Program-made: the position numbers and the translations under genes
Notes under the pieces: model-generated
Database searches by the model: none
The model's input: the letters and a program-made list of their open reading frames with translations, nothing else
What the model was told of the DNA's origin: nothing
From: Pascua guehoae
Lineage: Eukaryota; Basidiomycota; Tremellomycetes; Trichosporonales; Trichosporonaceae
Direction of reading: 5' to 3'
Assembly: GCA_001600415.1 (NCBI GenBank)
Contig: BCJX01000015.1
Location: forward strand, 499,382 to 563,381
Length of the DNA stretch: 64,000 bases
Shown: in pieces, positions 54,771 to 64,000 of the stretch
Position numbering within the stretch: the first letter of the stretch is position 1
How the letters are laid out: each line of letters starts with the position of its first letter

Positions 54771-54843
54771 GTCCAATGCGTTCAATGGCAGAACCACAGT
54801 ATCTGCCGACTAGAGAAGGCATTGGACAGTGGTCCTGCCATTG
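54771..54843. repeat. Two interleaved inverted repeats (pseudoknot order)
   Basis: GTCCAATGC (54771-54779) is complementary to GCATTGGAC (54819-54827). CAATGGCAGAACCAC (54783-54797) is nearly complementary to GTGGTCCTGCCATTG (54829-54843). The order is A-B-A'-B'. Confidence 0.85.
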
Positions 54844-55432
54844 AGTGGCTCATGATCTATGAAAGATGCTGTCCTGCCTGTCGAGGTCAACAGCCCAGCC
54901 CCCTCAATGTCCTTGCTGAATGTCCCCAAGGGCGACACTGAGATGAAGGATCATCGACCCCTCTTCCTTTTTGCCGGCCGTGTACGTATGATGAACATCC
55001 TCTCATGGCGCTTCTTCCACTGCGCCATATGCTTTGAAGCCTGGCAGGTCGCTCCGGAAGCATGAACCTTACACCACTCTCACGTTAGCATTTCGTTCTG
55101 ATTTGGATGGCGACAGCCATGTGCTGCTGATGTAAACCGCCGCGCTGTTGGTGGGCTGTCGGCACCTGAATAGTGTGGGGTGACACAACACACGTACACA
55201 CAACGGGTTACAGTGGTCCTAGGAGCACCACATCCTTGCTGGCCCTGTCCCCGCTCGCCGCTCCTTCGCGGACCTTTTTTGTCCTTACTTTGTAACCGTC
55301 TGGAGCGAATCGCTTACCACGTCGCTGCTTTACGGGGACGATGGAGTGGCCAGATCGCTTTGGATCGAACTCTGGGCCGCGACCGTCTGTCCTACGCGCC
55401 CACCACACACCGTATCTGAGCCGCGCACGAGT

Positions 55433-55512
55433 GGATACCAGTCAACCTTGGTGTGTCTGGATACACAGCCAACCTCAGTGTGTCTGGATAGCCAGCCAGC
55501 TTCAGTGTGTCT
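55433..55512. repeat. Three-unit 26/27-bp tandem repeat
   Basis: Units start at 55433, 55459 and 55486; each begins GGATA and ends GTGTGTCT. Confidence 0.9.
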
Positions 55513-55770
55513 GTTCACTGCTGTTCCCGTTCCGTCGTCGGCCATCGAGATTAGTTTACGGACAACTCATAGCCAACAGTCCAAGCGCGCAACCTGTTAC
55601 CGGCAACCTGTTGCCCAAGCGTTCGCCGCCCTTTCCCAGAACGGCCAGCCAACGGTCTTCATGTGCTGCAAACCCACTTTTACAAGTGCAAATGCATCGT
55701 CGGCAGGGTATGAATGCAAGGGTATAGCGGCCTCCAACTGGGGCCTATGCGCGTCCGGGCATCTGGAGTG

Positions 55771-56264
55771 TTAGTCCCTGGGCACTACGGTGCTTTCGAG
55801 TTGGCGGCTCACGGCAATGTTGTGCTCGCGCTGGAAGGTACCAAACTCGTCCTCCTTTGCCTTGTACGTCTTTACGAGCGTCTCGAGAACGTCCTTGATA
55901 CCGGCATAGTTTGTCTCGAGGGTCGGGACAACGTCCTTGACCGTGCGCTGCACGAGGACGCCGCCGATGAGGCGGTAGCATGCGCGCTCGGGCTCCGTCT
56001 TGACGAGCGGCTGGAGTGTTCCGAGGACAAGACTGGGGGTGTGAGTCGTTGCAACTGGGTAAGGGGGGGAGCCTTGACGCAGAGGTCAAGTGCGCGCGTG
56101 TGGCCATGGAGGGAGTAGACTGTACGCACGCATGCTCCTCCATCTCACTCTCGAGCTCGCCAATCTTTTGGGCGAGGTTCTGGAGCTCGGTGCGGTACCG
56201 CTGGAAGACGACGGGGACGTCCTGCGGCGAGAGTTTGGGAGGGGTAGCTGCCTTGGGGGGCATG
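55771..56264 (-). CDS. Prefoldin subunit 2
   Basis: Beta-type subunit of the prefoldin chaperone that passes actin and tubulin to CCT. Two exons, about 131 aa. Exon 1 starts at ATG 56264 (MPPKAATPPKLSPQDVPVVF) and holds the first coiled-coil arm (YRTELQNLAQKIGELESEME). The donor is GTGCGT and the acceptor CACCCCCAG (about 56033). Exon 2 carries the beta-hairpin signature CYRLIGGVLVQRTVKDVVP and the second helix. ACYRLIGGVLVQRTV is diagnostic for PFDN2. It is head to head with the eIF3m gene (about 425 bp between starts). Confidence 0.9.
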
Positions 56265-56688
56265 ATGGCTGACGGCGTGTGGAAACGGGGTGGAGAGATG
56301 TGAGGCAAGCGAGCGTGTCTTTGGTGTATGTAGTGTGTCGAGGGACTCGAGAATGACGAGGAGCGTTCGATGGGTGTCAGGGAGCCAGGCACGGGTTGCT
56401 ACACGTGGGTCCCACGCGCCACCGGGTCTATATCGGCGTTTTCTAGTTGTGGCGCTTTGAGTTTTGGAGGATGGATTCCAAGTGTTCCACCTGTCCACTT
56501 TTGTTCGCGGGCAGGCAGGCAATGACCACAGGCAGCCTACGAGCACACCAGACAGAGACCAGGCGACAACAGCGATAGACGATACCAAAAACCCGTTGCT
56601 CGCCATCAGCATCGCCCTCGTGCAAACACTATCCAAAACACGCACGACTGCGCGAGAAAACGGATCACACGGACCCCACACGCCCACC
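56265..56688. other. Divergent promoter, prefoldin 2 / eIF3m
   Basis: 424 bp, no gene. Likely shared promoter of two constitutive genes. Confidence 0.5.
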
Positions 56689-58325
56689 ATGTCCGACTGC
56701 GTTGCCATTGCCCCCGAGCTGCCGTTCAGGCAACAGGTGCGTTCAACGTCCATCGTTGCTGGCCACACCATCGTGGACCGCGCTTGGCCACAGCCATGCT
56801 TGCCGTCCTGCATCATGCAACGAGGACCGTGTACCCATATACTCCCCCACACAGCCACTGACTGTGCAGATCTCCGAGACGCTGCAGCATGCGTCCCGGT
56901 CGATGCCCACGGCGGAGCAGGTTCAGGCGCGCGAGCTCCTGTCGACGTTTGACGCGCAGCTCAAGACTGCCGACAACGACGAGACCAAGCGTGACATTAT
57001 CAGCAAGGTTGTTGACGTCTACGTCAAGACCAACGGTGGACTTGACGCGACCAAGGACGCCGGTACGTTGTTGCAACGAAACGCGCGAGATATCCGTGTT
57101 GTGATGGTGACCTTCCCGACGTGGCGCTGACACTGTGAACAGAGGCCGAGTCGGCACACCTTTTGTTAGATTATGTTCTCGCGTCCAACTTTGACACGAA
57201 CGGACAAGAGTACGCCAAGCTCGTCAAGAGCCTGCTGGCGGCGGTGCGCAAGGGCGGCGAGGTTGCGGCCGAGGCCGGGCGGTCAGCGAGGGTAGAGGCT
57301 GCGTCGCGTATGTGAGTGGCAACGACACGATCCACAATAGAAACGAGGACCCCCAGACCCTAACGCGTCCTCAGCCTTAACAACACGTACAACTTCCTTG
57401 CGCCGACCTCGCCTCTGCGTCCCGATGCTCTCCTCACCCTCATCCAGCTCCTCGGCGCGTCCGACGACCTGTCCATGCTCCCCCTCTCGTCGGCCACCCT
57501 CTCGGCGGCCCTTGCGCAGTGGTCCGTGTCGGACGCGGACAAGGTTGCGTTCCTCACCGCCGCGGCCGACGTGTACGAAAAGGCCGGCGACCTCGCGCAG
57601 GCCCTCACCTTTGTCCTTCTCGCCCTCGAGCGCTCGGTCCAGCCCAAGCTCGCCGAGCACGCCCTTGCCCTTGCTCTTGCCCAGTCCAACCGCTTCGACC
57701 TCGAGGACCTCTTCCAGGTCCAGGGTGTCAAGGACGCGCTTACCGGCAAGGCGGCCGAGCTCGTCGCCCTCTTCACCTCGGTTGACGAGCTCGACGCCGT
57801 CGCCAAGGCCACCCAGTGGGCGGCCGCCAACGGCTCGTACGTTTCCAGCCTCGGTGTCGCCGGCCTCGACGCCGACGAGGTCCTCCGCAAGGTTCGCCTC
57901 ATTGCCCTCACCACCCTTGCCGCCCGCAGCGCCACCAAGGAGATTGCCTACGAGGACCTCGCCAAGGCCCTGGCCATCCCCAAGGAGGAGGTTGACGCCT
58001 GGGTCATTGACGGTGAGCACCACCTCGAATGAAGACGTGTCCCAAACTAATCTCCGCAGCCATCCGCGCCGACCTTCTCCAGGCCCGTCTCTCGCAGCCG
58101 CTTGCTGTTGTCCGTGTCATTTCGGTTTCGTCGCGCGGAACCCGCCGCTTTGGCTCTGACGAGTGGAAGCTCCTTGAGCGCCGCTTGGCCGAGTGGAAGG
58201 GTCTTGTTGCCGACGCCCGTGCCGTCGTCGAGGACGCCGAGAACATTGCTGCCCAGGGCCCCCAGACCAACCAACGCCGGCCTCAGCAGCGCCAGGCCAG
58301 GCAGGAGGAGGTTGCTGCCGCGTAG
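56689..58325 (+). CDS. Translation initiation factor eIF3 subunit m (PCI domain)
   Basis: Subunit of the eIF3 scaffold. Exon 1 is short (MSDCVAIAPELPFRQQ). Later exons give ISETLQHASRSMPTAEQ, a helical repeat region (EAESAHLLLDYVLASNFDTN, ILNNTYNFLAPTSPLRP) and a C-terminal PCI domain (RLIALTTLAARSATKEIAYE, VEAWVID-like DAWVID, AIRADLLQARLSQPLAVVRV). The string TRRFGSDEWKLLERRLAEWK before a Gln/Arg-rich tail is typical for eIF3m and separates it from COPS7. Six exons; donors are GTGCG, GTACGT, GTGAG and similar. The ATG at 56689 is in context CACCATGTCC. Confidence 0.85.
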
Positions 58326-58626
58326 GTTGCAGGCTACGTGGCTCGGTAGTTGGTAGTGTCTTCCATGCATATGTGATAGAGCGGTTTGGCTGCAAGGATT
58401 TGTTGTTGTTGGGGGGTATGGGCGAGGTTTACGGCTCGCAAAGATGGGTTCGGCCGATTCAATCCGGGTCTGGCCGCCGCCACTTTGGGTGCACGCTTGC
58501 ACGCTTGCTTGCTCTACTCGCCTCCACCAGGCAGGGCAGGCACTGATTGAGGGGACCACCGCCTAGCTGCAACGTCACATCACCACCATCCTCCATCCTT
58601 CATCCCACATCCCACCACCACGCCAC
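58326..58626. other. Intergenic, eIF3m to VPS17
   Basis: 301 bp without a gene. Confidence 0.5.
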
Positions 58627-60586
58627 ATGGACCCGCTCGCTTCAGACGTCAACGCTGGGTGGAGCGACGGCTCGACTCCGGTCCAAGCCGCCGTGTCGTC
58701 GCCACCACCACCAGCGGCGGCGTCGCCCTCGGCCTTTGCGCGCGAACCCCAAGTCTACGGCGACCCAGGCACGAGCCTCTCGAGCCCGCCCCCACCGCCG
58801 CCTGGCGGTGCGCCGGCGCCCTTTCTGCGCGTCCGCATCGGTGGCATCGAGCGGAATCGCAAGGATCTTCTGATCCGGTACGATGCAAGTGTGAGTGCAC
58901 TGACGCGTACAAGGTGGACGGCGAATGCACTGTTGCTATGTCGCCGACATTCTGTGCTGACCGAGAACCAGACCAACCTGCCCAACTTCCGCACACACCT
59001 GTACCGCAACATGCAGCGGTCCTATGTCGAGTTCCAGCGCTTTGCAGAGCAGGCTCAGCTTTGCTGCCCCCAGAGTAGGTTGAATGGACACTGGTTGGCG
59101 GCCCGGCCTCGTGGATAACGAACGACGCTAATACCCAGCGATCATTCCCGCGTTGCCTCCGTCACACACATCGGCCGCTACAGATGAAGAGGGTGAGTCT
59201 ATGTGGTGCGGATGCGCTTACTTGTGCCACTGTGCATTGTGTCGGGGAATACGCTGGGGACTGACTCCTCCAGACGACCGGTTGGTGCGCATCGCGTTGC
59301 AGCGGTGGTTCAGTCGAGTGTGCGAGGACCCGGTGCTGCAAAAGGAGGACGAGCTGCGGAGCTTTATCGAGTCCGACTTTGGCTACAACCCGACCCCGAA
59401 TCCTATTGCACGGCGACAGACGACGACAAGTGGTGCGACACACGCGTTTACGGCTGCACTGTCCAAGGTGGTGCGGCGGGGACCGCTCGACGAGGACGAC
59501 GAGATTACTGCAGCCAAGGTGACGCTGGAGCGGCTCGAGCCCGCATGGCAGAATGCGGCCAACGCAATCTACGCCATGGGCAGGGCACGGCGGACGCTGG
59601 CGGCTGCGACGGCTGATGTGGGTGCCAAGATGATTGCGCTGGCGACGGACGAAAACGACGTGCAGCTGGCGACGGTGGAGCGCAAGACGGGGCGCGTTTA
59701 CGAGCAGCTGTCGGGCATGGCGGGCGCACAGATTGCAAACGACAATGTCGTGCTCAACGACTCGCTCGCGTACCAGGCCGTCAATGCGCGGGCTGCGCGT
59801 GACGCGCTGATGCAGCGCACGCAGATTCTCGAGGACGCGCAGAGCGCGGCAAAGCACGCCATCAACAAGCGCCGCAACGTCGAGCGCCTCAAGGCGTCGT
59901 CGTCCATCAACCCGATGAAGGTTGACGATGCCATTTCCGAGATGGAGGAAGCCAACGCGCTCGACTCGCAGCTCTCGTCGCGCATCACGGCCATTTCCCA
60001 AAACCTCCATGCCTCTCTCCGCGTCCACTCGCGCAATGCCCACGAGGACATTGCCGTCGCCCTCCTCGAACACGCGCGCACAAGCATCATCTTCAACCGC
60101 CAAATCCTCCGCGAGCTCGAGACACTCAAGCCCGACCTGGCGCGCACCGCCAACACCGTCTCTCCCGCAATCCCAGCAACGTCGTCCCTCCTCAACCAGC
60201 ACGTCACGTCGGCGGCGCCAGCTCCCGCGCCCGTAGCGCCCGTACCTTCGGTGTACGTTGCCCCACCCGGCCACTCGGCATCCTCTGCCTCTACCCCCAC
60301 CACTGCCTACTCTAGCAACCCGTCCACCCCCGGCCCACACCACGGCGCCCATGTCCCACACGTCCCCTCGCCCCTCGCCCCCGGTTCCCAATCCATGTTC
60401 CTGCCCCCTACGAGCGACTTGTCGCGGTCGAGCTCGATCACCAGCCCCTCTGTCGACCCTCTCACCGGCGCGCCCCTCTCCCAGAGCATGATGCTCCCCG
60501 GTCAGCGCGCCCCAACCCCCAACCGGCCCACGCCACGCAGGCTCGACGAGCGCAAGGCCGCAAAGCTGCTCGCCGGTGGCTTTTAA
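58627..60586 (+). CDS. VPS17: Vps17-like sorting nexin (PX-BAR), retromer subunit
   Basis: Membrane-bending partner of Vps5 in the retromer sorting-nexin dimer on endosomes. Four exons. A Ser/Pro/Ala-rich N-terminus is followed by a PX domain (PFLRVRIGGIERNRKDLLIR, TNLPNFRTHLYRNMQRSYVE, then TIIPALPPSHTSAA), and DRLVRIALQRWFSRVCEDPV, FIESDFGYNPTPNP. The C-terminal BAR domain is helical (QNAANAIYAMGRARRTLAAA, AKHAINKRRNVERLKASSS). The tail is Ser/Pro-rich and ends RRLDERKAAKLLAGGF. The PX lacks the usual RRYSEF-type phosphoinositide pocket and reads RSYVEFQRF, which is Vps17-like rather than Vps5-like. About 600 aa. Confidence 0.8.
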
Positions 60587-60863
60587 TACATGCCGGAATA
60601 TACCAGTCACGCATATGCGACGATAAAGGATGGCGTATTGTAGAGTTGATACTGTAGTTGCCGGTGGTTCGGCTTCTCGGATCCGAGATACGGGATGTGA
60701 TGATGATGACGCCACTGGAGTCGAGGTTGGAATTGTTGATTGTTGCAACTGCACAGTTGCTCTTTGTCCATTCGCCACCGACAAGCCTCGCTCGCATATC
60801 CACTAGCCACTCCACTGACAACTACGGGGACTCGGCGTGTCTCCGGTCTCCGTCTCCGTCTCC

Positions 60864-63800
60864 ATGGCCGCCGTCGTTGCATTCGACGCGCGTGCGTCTG
60901 CGGACGAGCTCTCCGAGCCGCCTGTCCCTCGGAGCAGTGACGCCAACGACGCGCCCGCGCGTGTCGCTGATGGCAGCACCACGGAGAGCGCCGAGAAGAA
61001 AGTGTATGTCACCGAGAGCGCTGAGGAGAACGGGTGTGCGGCCGAGACCGCCGAGAAGAACAGGCGTGACACTCTTCCCAACAGCCGCCTCGGGGTCAGG
61101 AGCCAAAGCCAGGTAGACGCAAAGGACACTCTGGACCCAAAGGAGCCCCCCAACAACCCCAATGACCACATCCCCAACATTACCCACGACCACGATCCCA
61201 AGCCCAACCCCAACACCAACACCACCCACGACCACGACCACGACCACGACCACACGTACGCCCACGACCCCATCCACACCCCCTCCCACACCCCCACCCC
61301 CGCCCCCAAACCAACCCCCCCGCTCGCCCCGCTCACCCGCCTGTGGCTCGCGAGCCGCCACGAAGCCGACGGCACACTCCGCCCGCCCGGCCACGCGCGC
61401 CCGTTCACCGTCGCCAATGTCGGCATCGGCCTCCGCCTCGTACGCGCCCTCGCGCCGAGGGTGGGGCGCGTGCTGCTCCGCGAAAAGGGGCAGTGGTGGC
61501 GCATGGTGGCGTATGTGGCGAGTACGCTTGCGTGGGGTGTTATTCCGCCTGNNNNNNNNNNNNNNNNNNNNNNNNNNNNNNNNNNNNNNNNNNNNNNNNN
61601 NNNNNNNNNNNNNNNNNNNNNNNNNNNNNNNNNNNNNNNNNNNNNNNNNNNNNNNNNNNNNNNNNNNNNNGGGGGGGTCATTGTCGTTGCCTGGACTTGT
61701 TCGCGCTGTTCGGGGCATGCTGAGGGCCCTGCGGTGGCCGTGGGGAGGGCTGGCTGGCCCCAGTGGCCTGGCTCGCTGGTCTTGGTGGTCTTGGTCTCGC
61801 TGCCTCGCTGGTCTTGCTGGTCTTGCTGGACTGGCAGGGCTGCTGGCCTCACTGGTCTCGCTGCCTCGCTGGCTCGATGGGCAGGGCCGCTGGGCTCACT
61901 GAACTTGCTGGACTGCTGGACTCGCTCAGGTTTCCAGAGGCCTCCAGAGGCTTGCCTTGGGCCACGTAAGATGAGGACGCTGTGGGTGTTGTTACGAACA
62001 CTATGACAAAACGAAATAACAGGTGTACGACAGCGAGGAGGGCACGCTCGAGTACGATGCGCGACGAAGCGGCTTGAGAAGAGAGACCGGTGGAGAAGAG
62101 ACCATTGAAGGTCGACCACAAGCACATTCGCCGAGCACGCGCTGACGTACAGCCTGTGGGCGCAGAGTCGACTGCTCGACTTGGTTGAGCGCAGCTTTGT
62201 AGGAGCAGCAGCGACGTGGAACGAAGCTCTCCGCGTCGCAGGAGTTGCGGCTCTGTTCGGAGTGGCCCAGCTGGTGCACATGACCATATCCGACATCACG
62301 CTCAAGTATCTCCAGGTGAGTACAGCCTGTGGTGCCCGTCACCAGTCACTCACAAGCCAGCACTATCTCGCGTACCGTGTCGAAAAGGACTACATGTCTG
62401 CGCAGCTCGCCCTCACGCTGCAGGACATGAACAATCCGCTGCACATGGCAGTGGTGCATGAGGCAGCTGTGTTTGCGGGGTTTCGGACTCTGGAGGGTAT
62501 CCAGCTGTCACCGACCGGGCCTTGGCACTGGGTCAACACTCTAAGCCGCGTGCTGGGCGACTCGATCCAGATGGGCATCGAGGCATACACGCTGTACAGC
62601 CTGCTGGCGAGTGCGGGAATCACGAGTCTGGACAAGCGCATGACGGTCGGAAATGCAACACTCATCGGCCTATCGCTCGCCCCGGCCGTCATGAAGCTTT
62701 GCTATCCGATACTGCGTGCGTGGGACGACGACCCGATACCTGCTTTGATGGAGGAGAGGATTGTCATGCGTGAAGAAATGGTCCTCCGCCAGTTTACAGA
62801 GAATGAAAATAAACAGGAGCTGGTCCTCTTTGGCCTCCGTGGATGGATCCTCGGACGATGGGATACGCTGAGGCGCAGAAGGATTGAGCTCGACTGCTCC
62901 TTGTGGAGTGCCCCATCCTACATGGACATTACACTCGAGGTCTTCGAACAGGTTATCAATAATGGGTTCTATGTTCGTCCCCGTGTTGGAGACGCAAACT
63001 AACAACCACAGGTCCTCCTCGCCGTCAAGGCGATTCCGACGACTCTAACCCTTGGTGCCATCAACACGCACAGGGGCACGATCGAATCGCTACTGAACAA
63101 TATCACCCGGTGGAAATGGCAAGCCGAGGGCGCGTTCCAGCTCCCATTCAACCTGGCCGCATATTTCAGCATGCTCGACGGGCCCGAGCAACGAGACCCA
63201 GGACTCGACTACGAGCAGCACCGCGTCGCTGGGGGCATGTCCATCGAGGTCTGCGATCTTGGCTACGTGTACCCGGGAGCAGACAAACCCGCTCTTGAGG
63301 GTGTCAACCTCGTGATCCAGCCCGGCGAATGCCTGGCCATTGTCGGATTCAATGGCGGGGGCAAGACTACACTCGTCAAGACGTTGCTCGGGCTGAACAA
63401 CCACTGCGGGACACTGCTCGTCAACGGCCGACCAATCGAGGACTATGACCCCGACACGCTCCACAAGCGCATGTCGTGCCTCTTCCAAGACTACTCGAGG
63501 TACAACTTGTCGCTCCGGATGAATGTCGGCATTGGTGAAGTGAGCCGCATGGACGACGATGCGGCGATTGACCACGCCCTCGAGCGTGGCGGCGCACTGG
63601 AGATACGCCGCAAACTGGGTAGCTTGGATGCCCGTCTTGACCCCGGGGGTGGCGCCCGGAATGAGAACGAGATGGCAGAGATGCGCAATGACGAGGAGAC
63701 CCCGAGTGATGGCGATGCCCAGGAGATCGAGGCGGCGATCGAGCTCGATGAGCAGGCCGTCGCGACATCCGACCCGGAAAAGTCGGATACCTCGGCTCCC

Positions 63801-64000
63801 ACTCCCTCCACCAACACAACCTCGGGTTCGAAATCACCCTCACCAGAAGCCGACGACACCTGGGTCGACGCGCAGTACGGCCTCTCAGGGGGCCAGTGGC
63901 AGCGCGTCGGCCTCGCGCGCGCCTTTATGCGCGCCGACTCGGCCGACCTCGTCGTCTTTGACGAGCCGTCGGCGTCGCTCGACCCCCGCGCCGAGGCAGA
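60864..64000 (+). CDS. ABC transporter (paralog B), interrupted by a gap and by the right edge
   Basis: Paralog of the gene at 31215. Start ATG 60864. The disordered N-terminus includes an Asp-His repeat (THDHDHDHDHTYAHDPIHTP). The region before the gap (WWRMVAYVASTLAWGVIPP) corresponds to the first membrane segment of paralog A. After the gap the first exon restarts at about 62153 (LWAQSRLLDLVERSF), at the same phase-2 intron position as LWARTLLLD in paralog A. The next intron, after LKYLQ, also matches. NBD: Walker A GFNGGGKTT, Q-loop CLFQDYSRY, an acidic insertion (about 63640-63870), signature LSGGQWQRVGLARAF and Walker B DLVVFDEPSASLDP. The window ends before the switch region. Exon 1's last codons probably lie in the gap. 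Confidence 0.8.
61552..61670. other. Assembly gap, 119 N
   Basis: 119 N followed by G7, at the exon 1/intron 1 boundary of ABC paralog B. Unlike the other gaps its length is not 100, so it may be an estimated size. Confidence 0.97.
61690..61915. repeat. Degenerate CTGG/CTCG-type minisatellite in ABC paralog B intron 1
   Basis: Imperfect repeats around CTCGCTGGTCTTGCTGG run next to the gap and probably contributed to the assembly break. Confidence 0.75.

Larger units (their letters stand above)
54552..55770. other. Intergenic 1.2 kb with interleaved inverted repeats and a minisatellite
   Basis: No gene recognised. It holds the inverted-repeat pair at 54771-54843 and a three-unit 27-bp repeat at 55433-55512. 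Confidence 0.5.

Noticed and set aside
1..64000. CRISPR arrays, bacterial operons, rRNA genes or a biosynthetic gene cluster
   Set aside because: The tandem repeats lack repeat-spacer structure, the genes are intron-containing eukaryotic housekeeping genes, and neighbours do not form a pathway.

Overview
This window is nuclear DNA from a GC-rich fungus. The genes are eukaryotic, compact and rich in short introns. Donors are mostly GTGAGT-like, and many acceptors are preceded by a CTAAC or CTGAC branch motif. Gene content (ENA-type P-ATPase, allantoate-permease MFS transporter, YAT-type amino-acid permease, PPIL4-type cyclophilin, Vps17, Barentsz protein) and intron style fit a basidiomycete, most likely a tremellomycete yeast of the Trichosporonales/Cryptococcus kind. 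The lineage is inferred and was not tested. The assembly is imperfect: there are two 100-N gaps, one 119-N gap and two short N patches, most of them bordered by poly-G.

Layout. 1-4.2 kb: dynein light intermediate chain (-, cut by the left edge) and a Barentsz/CASC3-like protein (-). 4.7-5.4 kb: DPH4-like J protein (+) with no ATG. 6.4-14.7 kb: an MFS transporter, a DUF1275 membrane protein, tRNA-Ser(GCU) and an amino-acid permease. 15-16.2 kb: tRNA-Glu(CUC) and an uncharacterised membrane-anchored protein. 17.8-22.5 kb: glutamate decarboxylase and an unrecognised Ser/Pro-rich protein with a repeated motif. 23.2-26.7 kb: ENA-type cation ATPase behind a promoter dense in PacC/Rim101 core sites. 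26.7-29.6 kb: gene-poor, with a Ty3/gypsy relic.

29.6-50.4 kb: several nuclear genes for mitochondrial proteins (bL35m, mEF-G1, Tim50, uL16m, ATP synthase subunit k), mixed with an ABC transporter, a His-rich single-pass membrane protein and a PPIL4 cyclophilin. 51.2-60.6 kb: DCAF11-like WD40 protein, prefoldin subunit 2, eIF3m and Vps17. 60.9 kb to the right edge: a second, paralogous ABC transporter, broken by a gap and by the window end.

Most neighbours are unrelated housekeeping genes, so there is no biosynthetic or defence cluster. The most unusual items are: an unrecognised protein with three copies of an R-x-[IL]-S-[DE]-x-[DE]-V-x-x-[FY]-H motif; two microexons (9 and 11 nt) whose presence is required by protein-family alignment; a DPH4 gene with AUA where the start codon should be; eight PacC core sites in 470 bp upstream of the ENA ATPase; and two diverged ABC paralogs that keep intron positions but differ in acidic and His-rich insertions.
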